64,000 bases of DNA, from contig ML681981.1 in NCBI GenBank assembly GCA_007922195.1, forward strand, positions 14,889,771-14,953,770, in the 5' to 3' direction. The notes below the pieces were generated by a model. It was given only the letters and a program-made list of their open reading frames with translations. It had not been told where the DNA came from and made no database searches. Made by a program: the position numbers and the translations under genes. This DNA comes from Podocnemis expansa. Lineage: Eukaryota > Chordata > Testudines > Podocnemididae. Below are positions 34,996 to 64,000 of this stretch, in pieces; the stretch's first letter is position 1, and every line of letters starts with the position of its first letter.

Positions 34996-37469
34996 TTCAA
35001 GGTCTGCTTGTACAGATCCTCTTGCATGATCATAGCTATGCAAAGTTCCATATCTTTAATTCCCAAGAGTAAATTAAGAGATGCTTTTACAAAATTGAGA
35101 TTCACTGATACCCTGTGCAAAATTAGATGAGTGGTATTTTGTGTGTTCTATGTGAAAAGACTAATGCTGACCTCCTGCTGATTGAGGATAAGCAACAATG
35201 CCAGACATAGTCTTTCCTTTGGAAATTTAACAGGCGTCTTTATCTGTTGCAAATCTTGTAATTTTTTTTCTACAGACTGAGCTACGCTATTTGTTACCTT
35301 TTGTTACTGTACATTTAATTACATAGTAAAAGCATAAAATATCAGGTTAACTTTACTCAGAGGGTAGCAGGAGATCTACTCACTTGAGGAAAGCCTGGGT
35401 AAATATTTTCAGGACTGAGCCCTTTTGGAGTGGAAATACAAAGAGGAGGGAATACCTAAATTAAATATAAATATTTTGTTACATATACAGGAGTAAACTG
35501 AATAACAATAAATTAAAACACAATCATATTATGTAATACAGATTTCTCTTACCTATGTTTTCTCAAAAAGTAGTTAATGGGACTCCACATATCCAAAAAT
35601 GTTTCCAGGCTATTGTTTTTGAACCACATACCGTATGAAATGTGACTCTTACAAGCATGAAAGGTAACCAAGGTTTGATATTTAACTGGGAGGAATCCTT
35701 CTAGTGCTGCAGAAATACATTTTATAGGTGCTGTTATTACAGTTTTCCTTTGTTCATTCATTTACTTGCTCTTTAATACTTGTTAATTTCAATATCAATA
35801 AAGGATGATTCAGTGTTAATCCCATCTTCCTGAATTTTGTACAGAACCTAGTATTTCGCTCAAATTAATATGTTAATTGGGCAGGGTAAAAGAATGAACA
35901 ATAATGATTATTTTGATCTATTGACATGACTGTCACCAAAGTCTCATAGCTTTTGCTGTCTGCATTTTGACAGCTGTCCGTACCGCCTTATGTAATTGGC
36001 AATAAGAAAACTGGGTGATAAGTACTGTCCCATATAATGAATGAGACTTGCTCATGCTGTGTTTTGATTTCAGGTCATGTCTTCAAAGGTATTTTGGCCC
36101 CTAATTATAATTGATTTCAATGGGAGTTAGGCACTTAACCACTTTTGAGGATCAGGGTCTTAGCCACATTTAAAGTTGCACAGTTATAAAAATATGTTAT
36201 GGACTTTGGAGGGAAAGCACTAAGTAAGTAAAAATTTATATTTAGTTGGATCACGCACAGTTATTAATTAAATAATGTAATCAATAACTCTTTCTATTGT
36301 TTGTCAAACTGACACAGTATTTGATTAATTATAGAGCAAGGCAGATAAAGCAAAAAAAAAAAGAGTTTAAAATGCATTCAGCATACAATGCAAACTTCAC
36401 TGAACATATTATTTGATTAACTGTACTAATTGGTATATTGATACTATATGACAATTTAGACCTTCAGTCCTGCTCCCACTGATGATGATGGAAACAGAAT
36501 AGGCCCATAAGTTTAAATACATAATTTTTGAACCAAGTGTCTCAGGAATAGTAGTCTGAAAGACTGATGTTTTATGGGTATCAATTTTATTTTGCAAATT
36601 TTGAAAAGTAATCAAGTGGTCATATTTTCAAGAAGGTGGGTTATTTTTTGTGGGTAGTTTGTACCTGCAAATCAAAGTGCCTGCCCCTCTAACTTCCTGA
36701 TTATAAGCATAATTCAGGCAGCCTTAGGTACAAGTACTGAGGCCACAAATTGCATAGGCAAAAAGGGAGGTTGCGCTTTAGGTATTTGAACATATACCCT
36801 TCAACATACAACTGACAACCCCTCAACATTTAAAAAATGTAATCATTTACAGCTGAAATCTGAAATACTGATCACCCACAATTTTTTTTTTGCTTTTCAT
36901 GGGTTATTACTTTTAACAGGGATGTGCTTAAAAGGGGTAGACATGCAAATGAAAAATAATTTTGACTTTTTGCACCCTTTCAGAATATGGTATGCCTGCT
37001 CAGTGGGAATCCTTTATAAGATTTCCATTCATACTTCAGAACATAGAGATAGCACTTTGTAAAAGTGCACCAGTTTTAAAATGACAACTATTTCATTTTT
37101 GTTCCCAAATTACACAACAGGTGGTGCTGTTCCTTTCTGTTCAATAGGATAAATAGCAAAAGGACCAGTCAAGCAGAGTTTAGGACTTTAAGCTGCAACA
37201 GAAATACTAAGGATAAGTGAGCTGTTATCAACTCTGTTTGGAGACAAGATTCACAGCCCCTCTTAGGAACTGAAAACCAAAGGCTGAACTAGTTAAAAAA
37301 AAAAATCCTGCTGCCTCTCCTATCCCCAATTGCTATGGTTGTTTTCCTTTTACTTTCTTTCCCAGAAGTTACTTAAGACTTCTGCAGTCTGAAAATGAGG
37401 ACATTTACTTGGATTATTTCATAAATACACTTTAATTTAGGTGAGTCAGGGTCTGTTACTGATTTGCGT

Positions 37470-39140
37470 AATTTTTTAAGGCCAGACTAGACCATAATGG
37501 TTGGCGAGGCTTATCTCCTCCGTACTACAAACCACAGAATTTCATCAGTGATTCCTACATCAATCCCATGTCTTCCAGCTGTGTTAGAGTATATCTTTTC
37601 AAAAGATATCTAATTTTGATTTCAAAACTTTTAAATGACAGAATCCACAGAATACCTAGATCAGTTTTTCCAGTGATTAATTAACCCCACTGTTAAAAAA
37701 TTGCACCATATATCCAATATGAATTTGTCTATTTTCAGTTCCTGTCATTGCTATGCCCTTGTCTCCTAGACTGAAAGACTGTTGACTGTCAAATCTTCCC
37801 ATCTCAGTCCTTGTGGAACCTGATCAAGTTATCTCTTAACCTTTTCTTTGGTAAGCTAAATAGACTGAGATCATTTAGTCTCTTATTATAAAGGCAAGTT
37901 TTCCAGCCCACAAATTATTCTGGACAAGTTCCAGAGTGAACTGTGTTCATCTAGACCTGGTCCTATGACTTACATTTATACTTTCCTGCATTTATTTCCC
38001 TTCCATTCTGTAAGTTACCCCATCTTCAAAGCATCTGACAAAGAGGGATTTTTCTCCCACAGAAGCTCATGTGATATATAAATTTGTTAGCCTTTAAGTG
38101 CCACAGGACCCCTTGCTTGTTTTGACAAATTATTCTTGTAGCTCTTTCCTTGTAATTTTTCAGCATCCTGCATAAAGTTTGGACACCAGAACTGAACATG
38201 TATTCCAGCAATGATCACAATGGTGTTTTTTACAGAGGTATACCACTTCCCTTCTTCTACTCCATAGTCCTCTCTTTATATTCAAAGATCGTACTAGGTT
38301 TCTTAGCCACCACATTGCACTGTAGCTGATGTTCATGTAGTTATCCGCCATGACCATTGTATCTTTTTCAGAATTATTGTTTTTAGAACAGAGTTCTTTA
38401 TCCTGTATGTTTATCATACATTTTGCTGAAATCCTGAAAAGGTTTTTAGTTTCTTCCTAATTTCCATTGATTTCAATACCTATGTACCTTTGAGGATTCT
38501 GGCCTTTGTTATTTGTATTATTTTGCATTTGACTGTGTTGAATACATTGTTGTTTGCATCATCCCTATTTACTGAATGATCAGGATTGCTCTGTATACCT
38601 GCTTTATCATTATTTAACATTTTGCTCATTTTTGTGTCATCTCCAAATTTTACTAGCAATGATTTTACATTTTCTTCTAGATCATTGAAAGATATTGAAT
38701 AGTATAGTGCCAAAAGCACACCCTTGAAACCCCATGAGAAAAACCTGATTGTGCAGTGCTATTTTTGAAATCAAAATGCATTAATAAGCCAAAAACCACA
38801 AGACCGACTATATTATAAAAACACAGCCACATTTAACCAATTAAACTTGTAATTTCATAAAAAAATGTCAAGTTTGTTAGGCAAGACCTACATTCCATGA
38901 AACTGTGTTGACTGGAATTCATATTTTACTGATTGTATATTATATCAGCCTTTCAATGATTTTGCCCAGGGCTGACGACAGACTAATTGGCCTAAATACC
39001 TGGGTCATCTTTTTCAAATACTGGCACAACATTGGTTTTCTTCCCCCAGTCTTCTGTAGATTCTACAGTATTCTAAGATTTGTTAACAATGAACATTAAG
39101 GGTTCTAAGATCTCCCCAGCAAACATTTTTAAAATTATGA
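37470..39140 (-). mobile_element. CR1-family LINE remnant(s), antisense
   Basis: Minus strand 38719-38480 keeps decayed reverse-transcriptase text: SFNDLEENVKSLLVKFGDDT followed by KAGIQSNPDHSVNRDD and FNTVKCKII, where CR1 has FINDL...KFADDTKL...AIQxDLDxL...FNxxKCK. The YADD-box equivalent reads FGDD. Flanking parts at 37480-37900 and 38880-39120 fit the same element class by pattern. A long-inverted-repeat copy is inserted at about 38018-38125. No functional frame. Confidence 0.65.
38018..38130. repeat. Long-inverted-repeat family copy inside CR1
   Basis: CCATCTTCAAAGCATCTGAC, GAGGGATTTTTCTCCCACAG and TTAGCCTTTAAGTGCCACAG; truncated at the right end. Confidence 0.7.
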
Positions 39141-39805
39141 GGTGCAAATTTTAAAGAAGACACAGTTATCATAGCTATTTAATAGTTAATTGTAACAAAA
39201 GGCCTGCTTTTTTATTTTCTTAATTATTGTGGCAAGCCTGATTAGATCCATCCAAAGTTATAATGAACAGCTTACATTTGGCAAGGAGGAACCTTCCACC
39301 TCACACAGGCACACAGTGCTTCCCAGAGAATTAAAAGTCATAGGAGTTTAATCTCACACCCCGTGGCAGCGGAACAATCTGTTACGCTGCATAATTTAAA
39401 GAAAGGTGGGTCTGGTTCACTGTTTGAAAGGCAAGAAACAGAATGTTTACACATGCTGATATAGATGTGACTAGCGAAACTTGAAAACACTCATCCTACA
39501 GCTTCAACCTATTTTCTTGTCCCCTCCCATTCTAAAGCTTTGTTAATATGCAAAAAAGGTTGAGCTGCAGCCTCATATAGAAAAAGAAGAGACCTTCTTT
39601 AACGTAAGCTATTTTAAGCTTTTGAACTGAACAGTGATTTTATCTCAGGGTCAGTGCGTCTTATTGATCTCATGGGTTCAGGAACTTCTCTCCAGTGCAA
39701 AGTGCAGATGAACACTGAGCCAGTACCTGGAGGAAGGAAGAGTGTAGAAGCATGCAACAACAGGGGAGAAAGCCAGTATTTATTTTATTGATGTATTTAT
39801 TCACA

Positions 39806-40575
39806 TGTAACACCCACGTGGCCAGATTGAGTCTGCCTTGCAGGCAGCTCTGACCAGAGAAAGGGTGTGCACAGGAACACAGCAAGGAGAGCCCGTTTGC
39901 CCCAGGGGCACCTGTTCCAAACCCCCAGAGTGACCACACACACACTGGGATAGTGCAGGGATTATGGGAATGGGAAAGGTTTATTTACAGAGGTGAAAAG
40001 GGGAAACCAACAGGGGAGATGGGGCAGCAGTAACACAGAGTAACAGCTAACACAGAGCCCTGCAAGGCCCAACAATAGAGCAGGCTGGAGGCAGACGTGA
40101 CCTCGTTCTGCACCATGAGTTCAGGAGTCCCAGCACAGCTCCAGTCCAGAGTTCAGTCCAGCAACTCCTAGTCTTCAGCGCCAGCACTTGCCCAGCAAAA
40201 GAAAACCCTCTGATGCCTCTTCTGCCGCTATCTGCGAACCCAAAGCGACACGCTCCCCACTTAACTAACTACAACTTCCCCCCTGAGTTCCAGGTGCTGT
40301 ATTCTCAGCCCCACAGCTCCAGATGGCCAGTCACTGGATGCTGCTTTGTCCTTGGGCGACTCTCCCCAGCACAGTGTCCTTCTGTGTGTGCTGGCCTGGC
40401 ATCCCACGTCAGCCCCTCTGTCTTTCCTGGCTTCAGGCAGGGCCTCTCTCCCTGCTTAACTTCCCAGGCCTCTCCTGCAGCTCCAGCCCCCCCCCCCCCC
40501 TCAGCTCCACAAACCCTCTCCCACAGGGCAAAAATTTAAATGAACCACGTTCCTTGAAACCCCAGGGGGGTTACA
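39806..40575 (-). mobile_element. Solo LTR of an endogenous retrovirus-like element, 770 bp
   Basis: Starts TGTAACACCC and ends GGGGGGTTACA, the TG...CA form with a short inverted terminus. Flanked by CACA on both sides (39802-39805 and 40576-40579), a 4-bp target duplication. The minus-strand AATAAA within CTCTGTAAATAAACC suggests minus orientation. No gag, pol or env sequence in or beside it, so the internal part has been lost by LTR recombination. Family not determined. A C15 tract lies near 40486-40500. Confidence 0.7.
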
Positions 40576-41074
40576 CACATAAATTACATCTATTCAAACT
40601 TCAGGTGCAGTATGAAATTTATGTATCATGCACACACATTTCCAAATACAATACACACCAAAGCATGCTAGCCACTTTCCCTTTCCTAGCATATAAAAAA
40701 TCAGGGAGACTTGTGCCTATTTTCAAAATGGCCAGCATCAGCCATTGTTCTCATTTGCAATGGGACTAAAGCTATAAGCTGTCCTTAGCAAAGATGACCA
40801 CTACCTCCCATTGTTCTTAAAGGGACTGAAGCCATACCATACTGCTCTCAGAGAACATAACAGCCTATGCTGTTAAAAGGCACAAAAGAGCACTCTGTCT
40901 ATTTGTGGATTAGGTGAGTCTCTCATGCCTTCTTGAGCCTATAGCCCAGCTGACAATTTTTTAGTTTCCCTCTTGCCTGTACCAAGAAATCATTACGGCT
41001 GCTTAATGGTCCAATTTCCACCCTAGGCCTATAGGCTAGTTTGTAGAGATATGGGAACATAAACTGGGAAATAG

Positions 41075-41275
41075 ACAAGGAATCTTGTGGCAGTTTTAAA
41101 GACTAACAAATTTATTTATCGCATGAGCTTTCATGGGAGAAAATCCCAGTTTGTCAAATGCTTGAAGATGGAGAAATGGGAGCAAAATAAATGCAGGGAA
41201 GTGTAAATCATAGAATCAGGTCAGATGGTTTCAGCAAATCAAAGCAGTTGTTCAGATTCAAACAGCGTGGAACAG
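41075..41275. repeat. Long-inverted-repeat family, left arm and interior
   Basis: GACAAGGAATCTTGTGGCAG, CGCATGAGCTTTCATGGGAG and interior ATCATAGAATCAGGTCAGAT matching the copies at 25439 and 28304. Confidence 0.75.
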
Positions 41276-41389
41276 CATATCAGAAGGAGCCTTGGAGGGG
41301 AGATAGAGAGAAGGCTAAGAGACAGTCAAAGCACCCTTTTTAATAAGAAAGCCAAGAGATATAAACCGTGAAGAATCTGATAACTGAAG

Positions 41390-41515
41390 GGTAGTGATTA
41401 TGTTACTGTAAGCTCTCCAGGGCAGACTCCTTGCCTTCCCAAGTTTCTGTAAAGCACCACATGCACTGATGATGCCATATAAATGATAGTTATTGTACTG
41501 CAACCTGGAGTCCTT
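41390..41515 (+). repeat. L2-like LINE 3'-end scrap
   Basis: GTAAGCTCTCCAGGGCAGACTC then TCTGTAAAGCACCACATGCA and GATGCCATATAAATGATAGT follow the order of the L2-type 3' end seen across amniotes. Confidence 0.45.
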
Positions 41516-42580
41516 TCCTAGCCTTTGCTGAATGTGTAAAAGTAGGTGGCATCTGTCCATCTTCTTTCTTTACTTGAGTCTTCAGCAACAATCTTTAGTT
41601 TGAATTTATGTTGCACTGGACAACATATGTTATTTTGCTTCTCTCCCTATTTCTGTAGAAATCTTGGTTCTGCCATACCACGAGACGTGTTGTCTACTAG
41701 ATGCGTCACATTGTTTTACTGTTTTTTCATGTTAAAAATATTAAGGAATAATTTGGAAAAACAAATTGTTTTGTATTGATGCTAATGTATGTGCTTGTAT
41801 TTTTAATATGAAATGCAAGACTCTCAAAGTAGACAATGCATTTGCATGATATAAAAACAGTCCTTCAAAGACACACACAGATGAGTAACTTTCACAAGTA
41901 AGAATGGTCCTCTTGTGCTAATAGGACTACTCGTGTAACAAGTTGTTCCCATCTGCATTTGCAAGATGGGGCCAAGAAAATGTTAGGGATTATCCTAGCC
42001 AAAATATTTGGAACCAGACATATGAAGGGCCTTTTTTAGTTAACTGGAATACGTGTTTCTAATTATTCATAAACTAAGCTGTTGCTGGTGTTCTTTTATG
42101 ATGGATGTTAGCAAGAACAAATGCGAAGATTTCAAAGAGGACAAATATTTCTGTCATTTCTTAGAAAAAAGTATAAGATACAATTTAGACAATAAGTAAT
42201 AGAATGCTTCACTGATCTGAGAGTAAACTATCAGATTTAACAGTGATCACTATTTTTCCCTGAAATATCCATCTGTGATGACAAAATTTTCCCTTGGAAA
42301 GTTGGACCATATTAAAACTATAAACATATATTAAACTGGGAAAAATTTACCACAGGGAATTCCCATTATAGCAGGGGGTAGACTAGATTAATTGTTTCTG
42401 ATTTGTGAGTGTGTGCTAATGAAACTGTATTTAACCAATAGAACAAATCTTCGTTTCCCCTTTCAGTAGGAATGTTCACACTGCTCTTACTAGCTTTAAT
42501 CTTGTTTTCTCCAGTCACAGCTGGAGTTCTAAAGTCCCATTGCTTTAGGTGATAGTCTGACATCTAGTTCTGTAATTTCT

Positions 42581-42588
42581 TATATAAG
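42581..42588 (+). promoter_or_regulatory. ANKRD22: Candidate TATA box for ANKRD22
   Basis: TATATAAG lies 411 bases upstream of the ATG, leaving room for a leader of about 385 bases. No CpG island marks this promoter. A nearer TATAAAG at 42965 would leave only a few leader bases and is less likely. Confidence 0.25.
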
Positions 42589-42998
42589 CAGTCACTTTGC
42601 TTCATTTATTCTCTTGTGAAATTTGTCTTCTCTCCTGTGGCTACTTTACCAGTTTCCTTTTAGGCAACCTGCTATTGCAAAATACTTCTAGGTCAAGCTG
42701 TTGTAACTTGTACTGCTTGTGTCAGCTTTACAGTAGCTCACTCTCACGTTTACCTCAGTGGGTTGGGCTTTTGAAAACAGCATGGTTTCATACACCCTGA
42801 TTAGAAAAGCACTCGCGACAAGTATAGTTTTGGAAAGGATCAGATACCTACATTGTCAGGGCCAACATTACTCCATTAACAGACTCTTGAGATTAAATTT
42901 TAATCAATTTTAAACAAACTCAAGAGCAATTGAAAGTCAGGAAAAGCTACCAGTCAAGTGAGCTATAAAGGACTTCAGGCAAGCACCAAAGTACAGAC

Positions 42999-60614
<17,616 letters not shown>

Positions 60615-63140
60615 TCCTTTTGGGATGATGCTTTGCTTAAGCATGAAAATAAATATCTACCTATCCGGGCACTTCCTATTGTACAGGGCCAAGAATGCCA
60701 CAGAGGTGGGGTTTTTACATTTGTTTGTTTTAAAGATTTGCTGCAGACACATACTGTATTATAGCTACTGGGGTGCAGTCAGTACATACAGCATTTTATT
60801 CCAGTGGCTGATCAATTTTCTCCCTATTTACACTAGCAGGGAATTTAAAAAAAAAATTTATTTATTTGATATGTAATGACTGCAGAGGCCAGGATTTACA
60901 ACAGATTCAGAAAAACATTTTTATTTGAATGTCATAGTCATTGGTTTTTAATGGACTGCTGGATATATTTGACCATAAAACAGTTGTCATCAGAGGTCTG
61001 CAAGCACAATATATTGCATTTTCAGCTTTTCCATTCTGAAGTTTCATGATTAATGAAGGCTATTCAGTGCCTGATTCTGTGGGTGTTCTGTACATGTGTA
61101 GCAAAGCTACCGCTCCTGGACACCCTCCACCCCTTATAATTGGGTATAGTGATGAACCAAACTGAGTTTTCTCCCCTTTCCTTTGGCTCAGTCTTGTGGT
61201 AAGAATGGTCCAGCCCTCTAGCTATTCACTTGTGAGTCCAGGGCTTCAGAGCCTTTCATCAGGGTCTCACCAAATCTATGAAAACAATTCAACCTTCAGC
61301 CTGGCCAGAGTCAGCAGGCCACTTCTCTGAGCATGTTTCAGTTACTGTACATCTTCTCCAAGGACCTCACTATACAAAGGATTTGCACTTCTCTCCGCAC
61401 TCAGACAATCAGGCAGGCTGCAGCTCATCTGGTCTTCCACCTCCAGTCAGGCTTCCAGGTCTCCTTAGGAGTGGCTTATCTTCTCATCTCACCTGCCTAC
61501 ATTTCAGCCTTCTTTCAGACGGCTTCCAAGAAAGTAGAAATTCCTCTCCTCTGGGGCTACCTTCTAGCTGTGCTCACCCAGTGCTAAATGGACATCCCCA
61601 GCTCTCCTCTGATAAATAAGTCAAGCTACCTGATCTCCATTTGATCAGGATCAGCTGTTGAGGAGGCAGGACTAGCTGATGGGATCTCACACCCACACGT
61701 TTAAAGTGCCACCCAGACAAGTGACAACGTGGAACTCTCATTCCTCCCAACCCTTTGGTGCCTTTGAGGGGAAAATGGACAAGTAAAATCTAATTCTTCC
61801 CAGTCAAGACATAAAGGGTCATCCTTTCCCCTGCATCACTGACACTCTGTGCAGGAGGAGCAAGGGTGGTACCCTGTGGGTAGCTCTCTGGTTCTCAGGT
61901 GTGGGTCAGTGCCAACCATGTCTGGATCTACTCCCGGGCATCTCCAGATTTCACCATGAACATCAGTAGAAGATTGCTGTGGCACACTGAAATTCTTCCA
62001 CATCCCTTTCCTCCTCTGCCATGCCTGTTACCTCTACAGATGAGGGCATGGAAGCATATTTTGCTTCACATACATTTAAGAAAAAGGAAATTCTTGAAAA
62101 ACAAGGAGGAAGTTGAAAGAGAAATCATCAAAGGAGTTAATTCTGGCATTACCATTGGCCTACTGAGGGGACTGTGATATGTGATGAGGTTGGAAATGTG
62201 CAGAACAAGGAGGTGTAGCGTCTTTTTTTCATGACCAGAGGCTTTAAATACAGGGTTTGCTCATATCACTCTGGTACGGTGGCCATTTGGGAGACTTAAG
62301 AACAGCAGCTTCCACAAAGAGCAGCCTCGAAGCCTCAGCCAAGAAATGTAAATGAAAGGAGAATGTTTGCCATCCTAACATGATTGCATGAGAGTTGTAC
62401 AGGTGTGGGGCTGAGCTAGAAAAGAAAGAGCAAAAGGCAGACAGATAATGTTCCTAACACAAATAGAAGAGCAGGAGATATTTGCTATTATTTTGGGAAG
62501 TAAGGTGAAAATTCAAGAAAAAAGCGTTTAGTTTTTTGGCATGTGAATATTTTGCTCTTTCTATGCATGCAATATATATCAGGGGTTCATAGTACTTCTG
62601 GCTGCTGTATTCTCTGTGTCAGTGGTTTTCACCAGTGTTAGAATAGTCCAAGTCTGCCATGAAATTTGCACAAAGATAATGAAAATCAATGTAAAACAAA
62701 CATTGTTTCATCTTAAACAATTTTCTATCCAACCAAAATTACAATTCATAAAACTTTTGAAAATTAATCATCAGTTTAAAAGCAAGGTATCAGTCTTTCA
62801 AAATGTGAACATTTTAAACACAGGTGGCTGAAGGGTAAAATTGAGATGATGCATATATTTTCCAATGGATTTGAAATATAATGTATTTGACCCTTCTTTA
62901 GCTTGTTGTATGCACTATGTTGCAAAACTCTCTAGTAAGACCGTACCCATAATAAATGTAAGTAAATGTGATGTTTATGAACAATCAATTCCGTTGAAAA
63001 AAGTGGGTGTGCCGTGGAATTGTTTGTCTTACTGAAGTGTGCTGTGTTACTGAAAAGGCTGGAACTACTTCTCTATGTGTCGCCTCTCATTCATTTTTGG
63101 TACAAACAATCAGTCAATAAAAATTTTAAAATGAAGAATA
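60615..63140 (+). other. ANKRD22: ANKRD22 3' untranslated region (probable extent)
   Basis: No further splice acceptor or coding similarity follows the stop. AATAAA hexamers occur at 60648, 62951 and 63116. The last, followed by a TG-rich stretch at about 63155-63170, is the best end point, giving a UTR of about 2.5 kb; the one at 62951 could give a shorter form. The 60648 hexamer is only 34 bases past the stop and lacks a clear downstream element. Confidence 0.55.
63116..63121 (+). terminator. ANKRD22: Candidate ANKRD22 polyadenylation signal
   Basis: Canonical AATAAA in context CAGTCAATAAAAATTTT with a GT-rich element about 40-50 bases further on; cleavage would fall near 63135-63140. Confidence 0.5.
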
Positions 63141-64000
63141 TCTGTCCCGTTCCATCACTTATGTTGTCCAAACGCTCACTTCTGGGATGTTGATTTTTCT
63201 TATTGCCATCTCTGCATATTTGAAAATCTCAAGTTAGACACCCAAAGGGTCATAAGATCAGCTTCAAAATGGAGATGTAAAAGTCTAAATGTTTAACGGT
63301 GATCAGCTGCTTAAATTGGGGGGGGGGGTGCAGTGGGGTGCTGCAGCTGGTCTTGGATCCCCATGAACAAGAACATCCTGACAGCTTTTGCTTGCAAGGA
63401 GGCATGGAACCCAACACACAGAGGGAGGGGGTAGCCACAGACTTAGAAAATGAAAAAGTTAAAAGCATCTTATTCAGGGGGACAAGGCAATATGCCACTT
63501 TCATTATGAGAAAAACACCCAACCATTTATGTTAATAGCTAATATCTACTACATACACACACAACAGATGCTCTGCTGTTGGTCATGTATAATTACCAGT
63601 TCTGAGTGTTGCTTGCAATCCTAGCTTGAGATTGTGGCTGATTTTTGCAGCTGATGGTGGCCCCTGTCCAGGGAAGCTGGGCATGAAGAAGAGTAGGGTC
63701 TCTAATGAGCATACAGATGCATACCGATACTCTTGTATGCTTTACAGCATACAGCCTAAAGCTATATGGTCTCACCCATCTTTTTATATTTTTTAGTCCA
63801 TGGATCTTGCTTTGTCATGTGGCTTTAGGGTACTGTATGACTATGAGTCATCAGCTAATGGCAGATGTGACTTTGATCTTGTTCTTCAAGGGGCTTTTTG
63901 TCCCTGTCCCTCTCTTTTTAGAGTGGATTCTTCTTGCTTTTGCTGGGTTTATCATCACTGTTCTTCAGGCATTATGGTGGTGCCAGCTGTTTGTCATCAG
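63141..64000. other. Sequence downstream of ANKRD22
   Basis: Contains a G10 run at about 63319 and no recognisable gene or named repeat up to the window edge. Confidence 0.6.

Larger units (their letters stand above)
30575..37470. other. Intergenic DNA between CR1 copies
   Basis: Apart from the MIR, one MITE, a microsatellite and one long-inverted-repeat arm, I recognise nothing. The short open frames here (at most 101 codons) show no domain, and no exon-like conserved peptide was found on either strand. Confidence 0.6.

Noticed and set aside
42447..42466. Interferon-response-like GTTTCCCCTTTCAG upstream of ANKRD22
   Set aside because: The two TTTC halves are spaced by three bases instead of two, so it is not a proper ISRE.
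42963..42970. TATAAAG just upstream of the ANKRD22 ATG
   Set aside because: A start 30 bases downstream would leave only a few leader bases, so it is unlikely to be the functional TATA box.

Overview
This is a vertebrate nuclear window. The family content points to a reptile, most likely a turtle: sense CR1 LINE with the 3' end typical of turtle copies, abundant palindromic MITEs and hAT-type elements, and an old MIR/CORE-SINE. There is no prokaryotic or viral gene organisation. I recognise two protein-coding genes, arranged head to head, in the same order and orientation as the human 10q23.31 neighbours STAMBPL1 and ANKRD22.

STAMBPL1 (AMSH-like deubiquitinase) runs on the minus strand from a CpG island near 27.87-28.33 kb down to the left edge. 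Nine coding exons are resolved to the base (15762 down to 599, 417 codons). The last exon, about 18 codons in human, is beyond the left edge. All residues of the JAMM/MPN+ zinc site that fall in these exons are present. ANKRD22 runs on the plus strand: six coding exons between 42999 and 60614 give 191 codons, the human length, followed by a roughly 2.5 kb 3' UTR to a polyadenylation signal at 63116. All its introns are phase 0.

The rest is introns (including a 12 kb STAMBPL1 intron 1 and an 8.6 kb ANKRD22 intron 1), about 14.7 kb of intergenic DNA and repeats. Recognised repeats are: CR1 LINEs (29.8-30.57 kb sense, 37.47-39.14 kb antisense), an L2/CR1/Rex-type LINE scrap (26.03-26.33 kb), L2-like 3' scraps (41.39 and 52.0 kb), a MIR SINE (31.07 kb), a 770-bp solo LTR with 4-bp target duplication (39806-40575), several non-autonomous hAT elements with 8-bp target duplications, a family of foldback MITEs with GGC/GGG-TATGTCTACACT termini, and a separate abundant long-inverted-repeat family ending in TTCCAAAGGGG.

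The most interesting non-genic structures are four foldback MITEs that share termini but are each filled with a different short self-complementary word; a 958-bp member carrying head-to-head arrays of a 57-bp minisatellite; and an inverted duplication that runs through the junction of a nested hAT insertion. Many long ORFs in GC-rich stretches are artefacts of these repeats.
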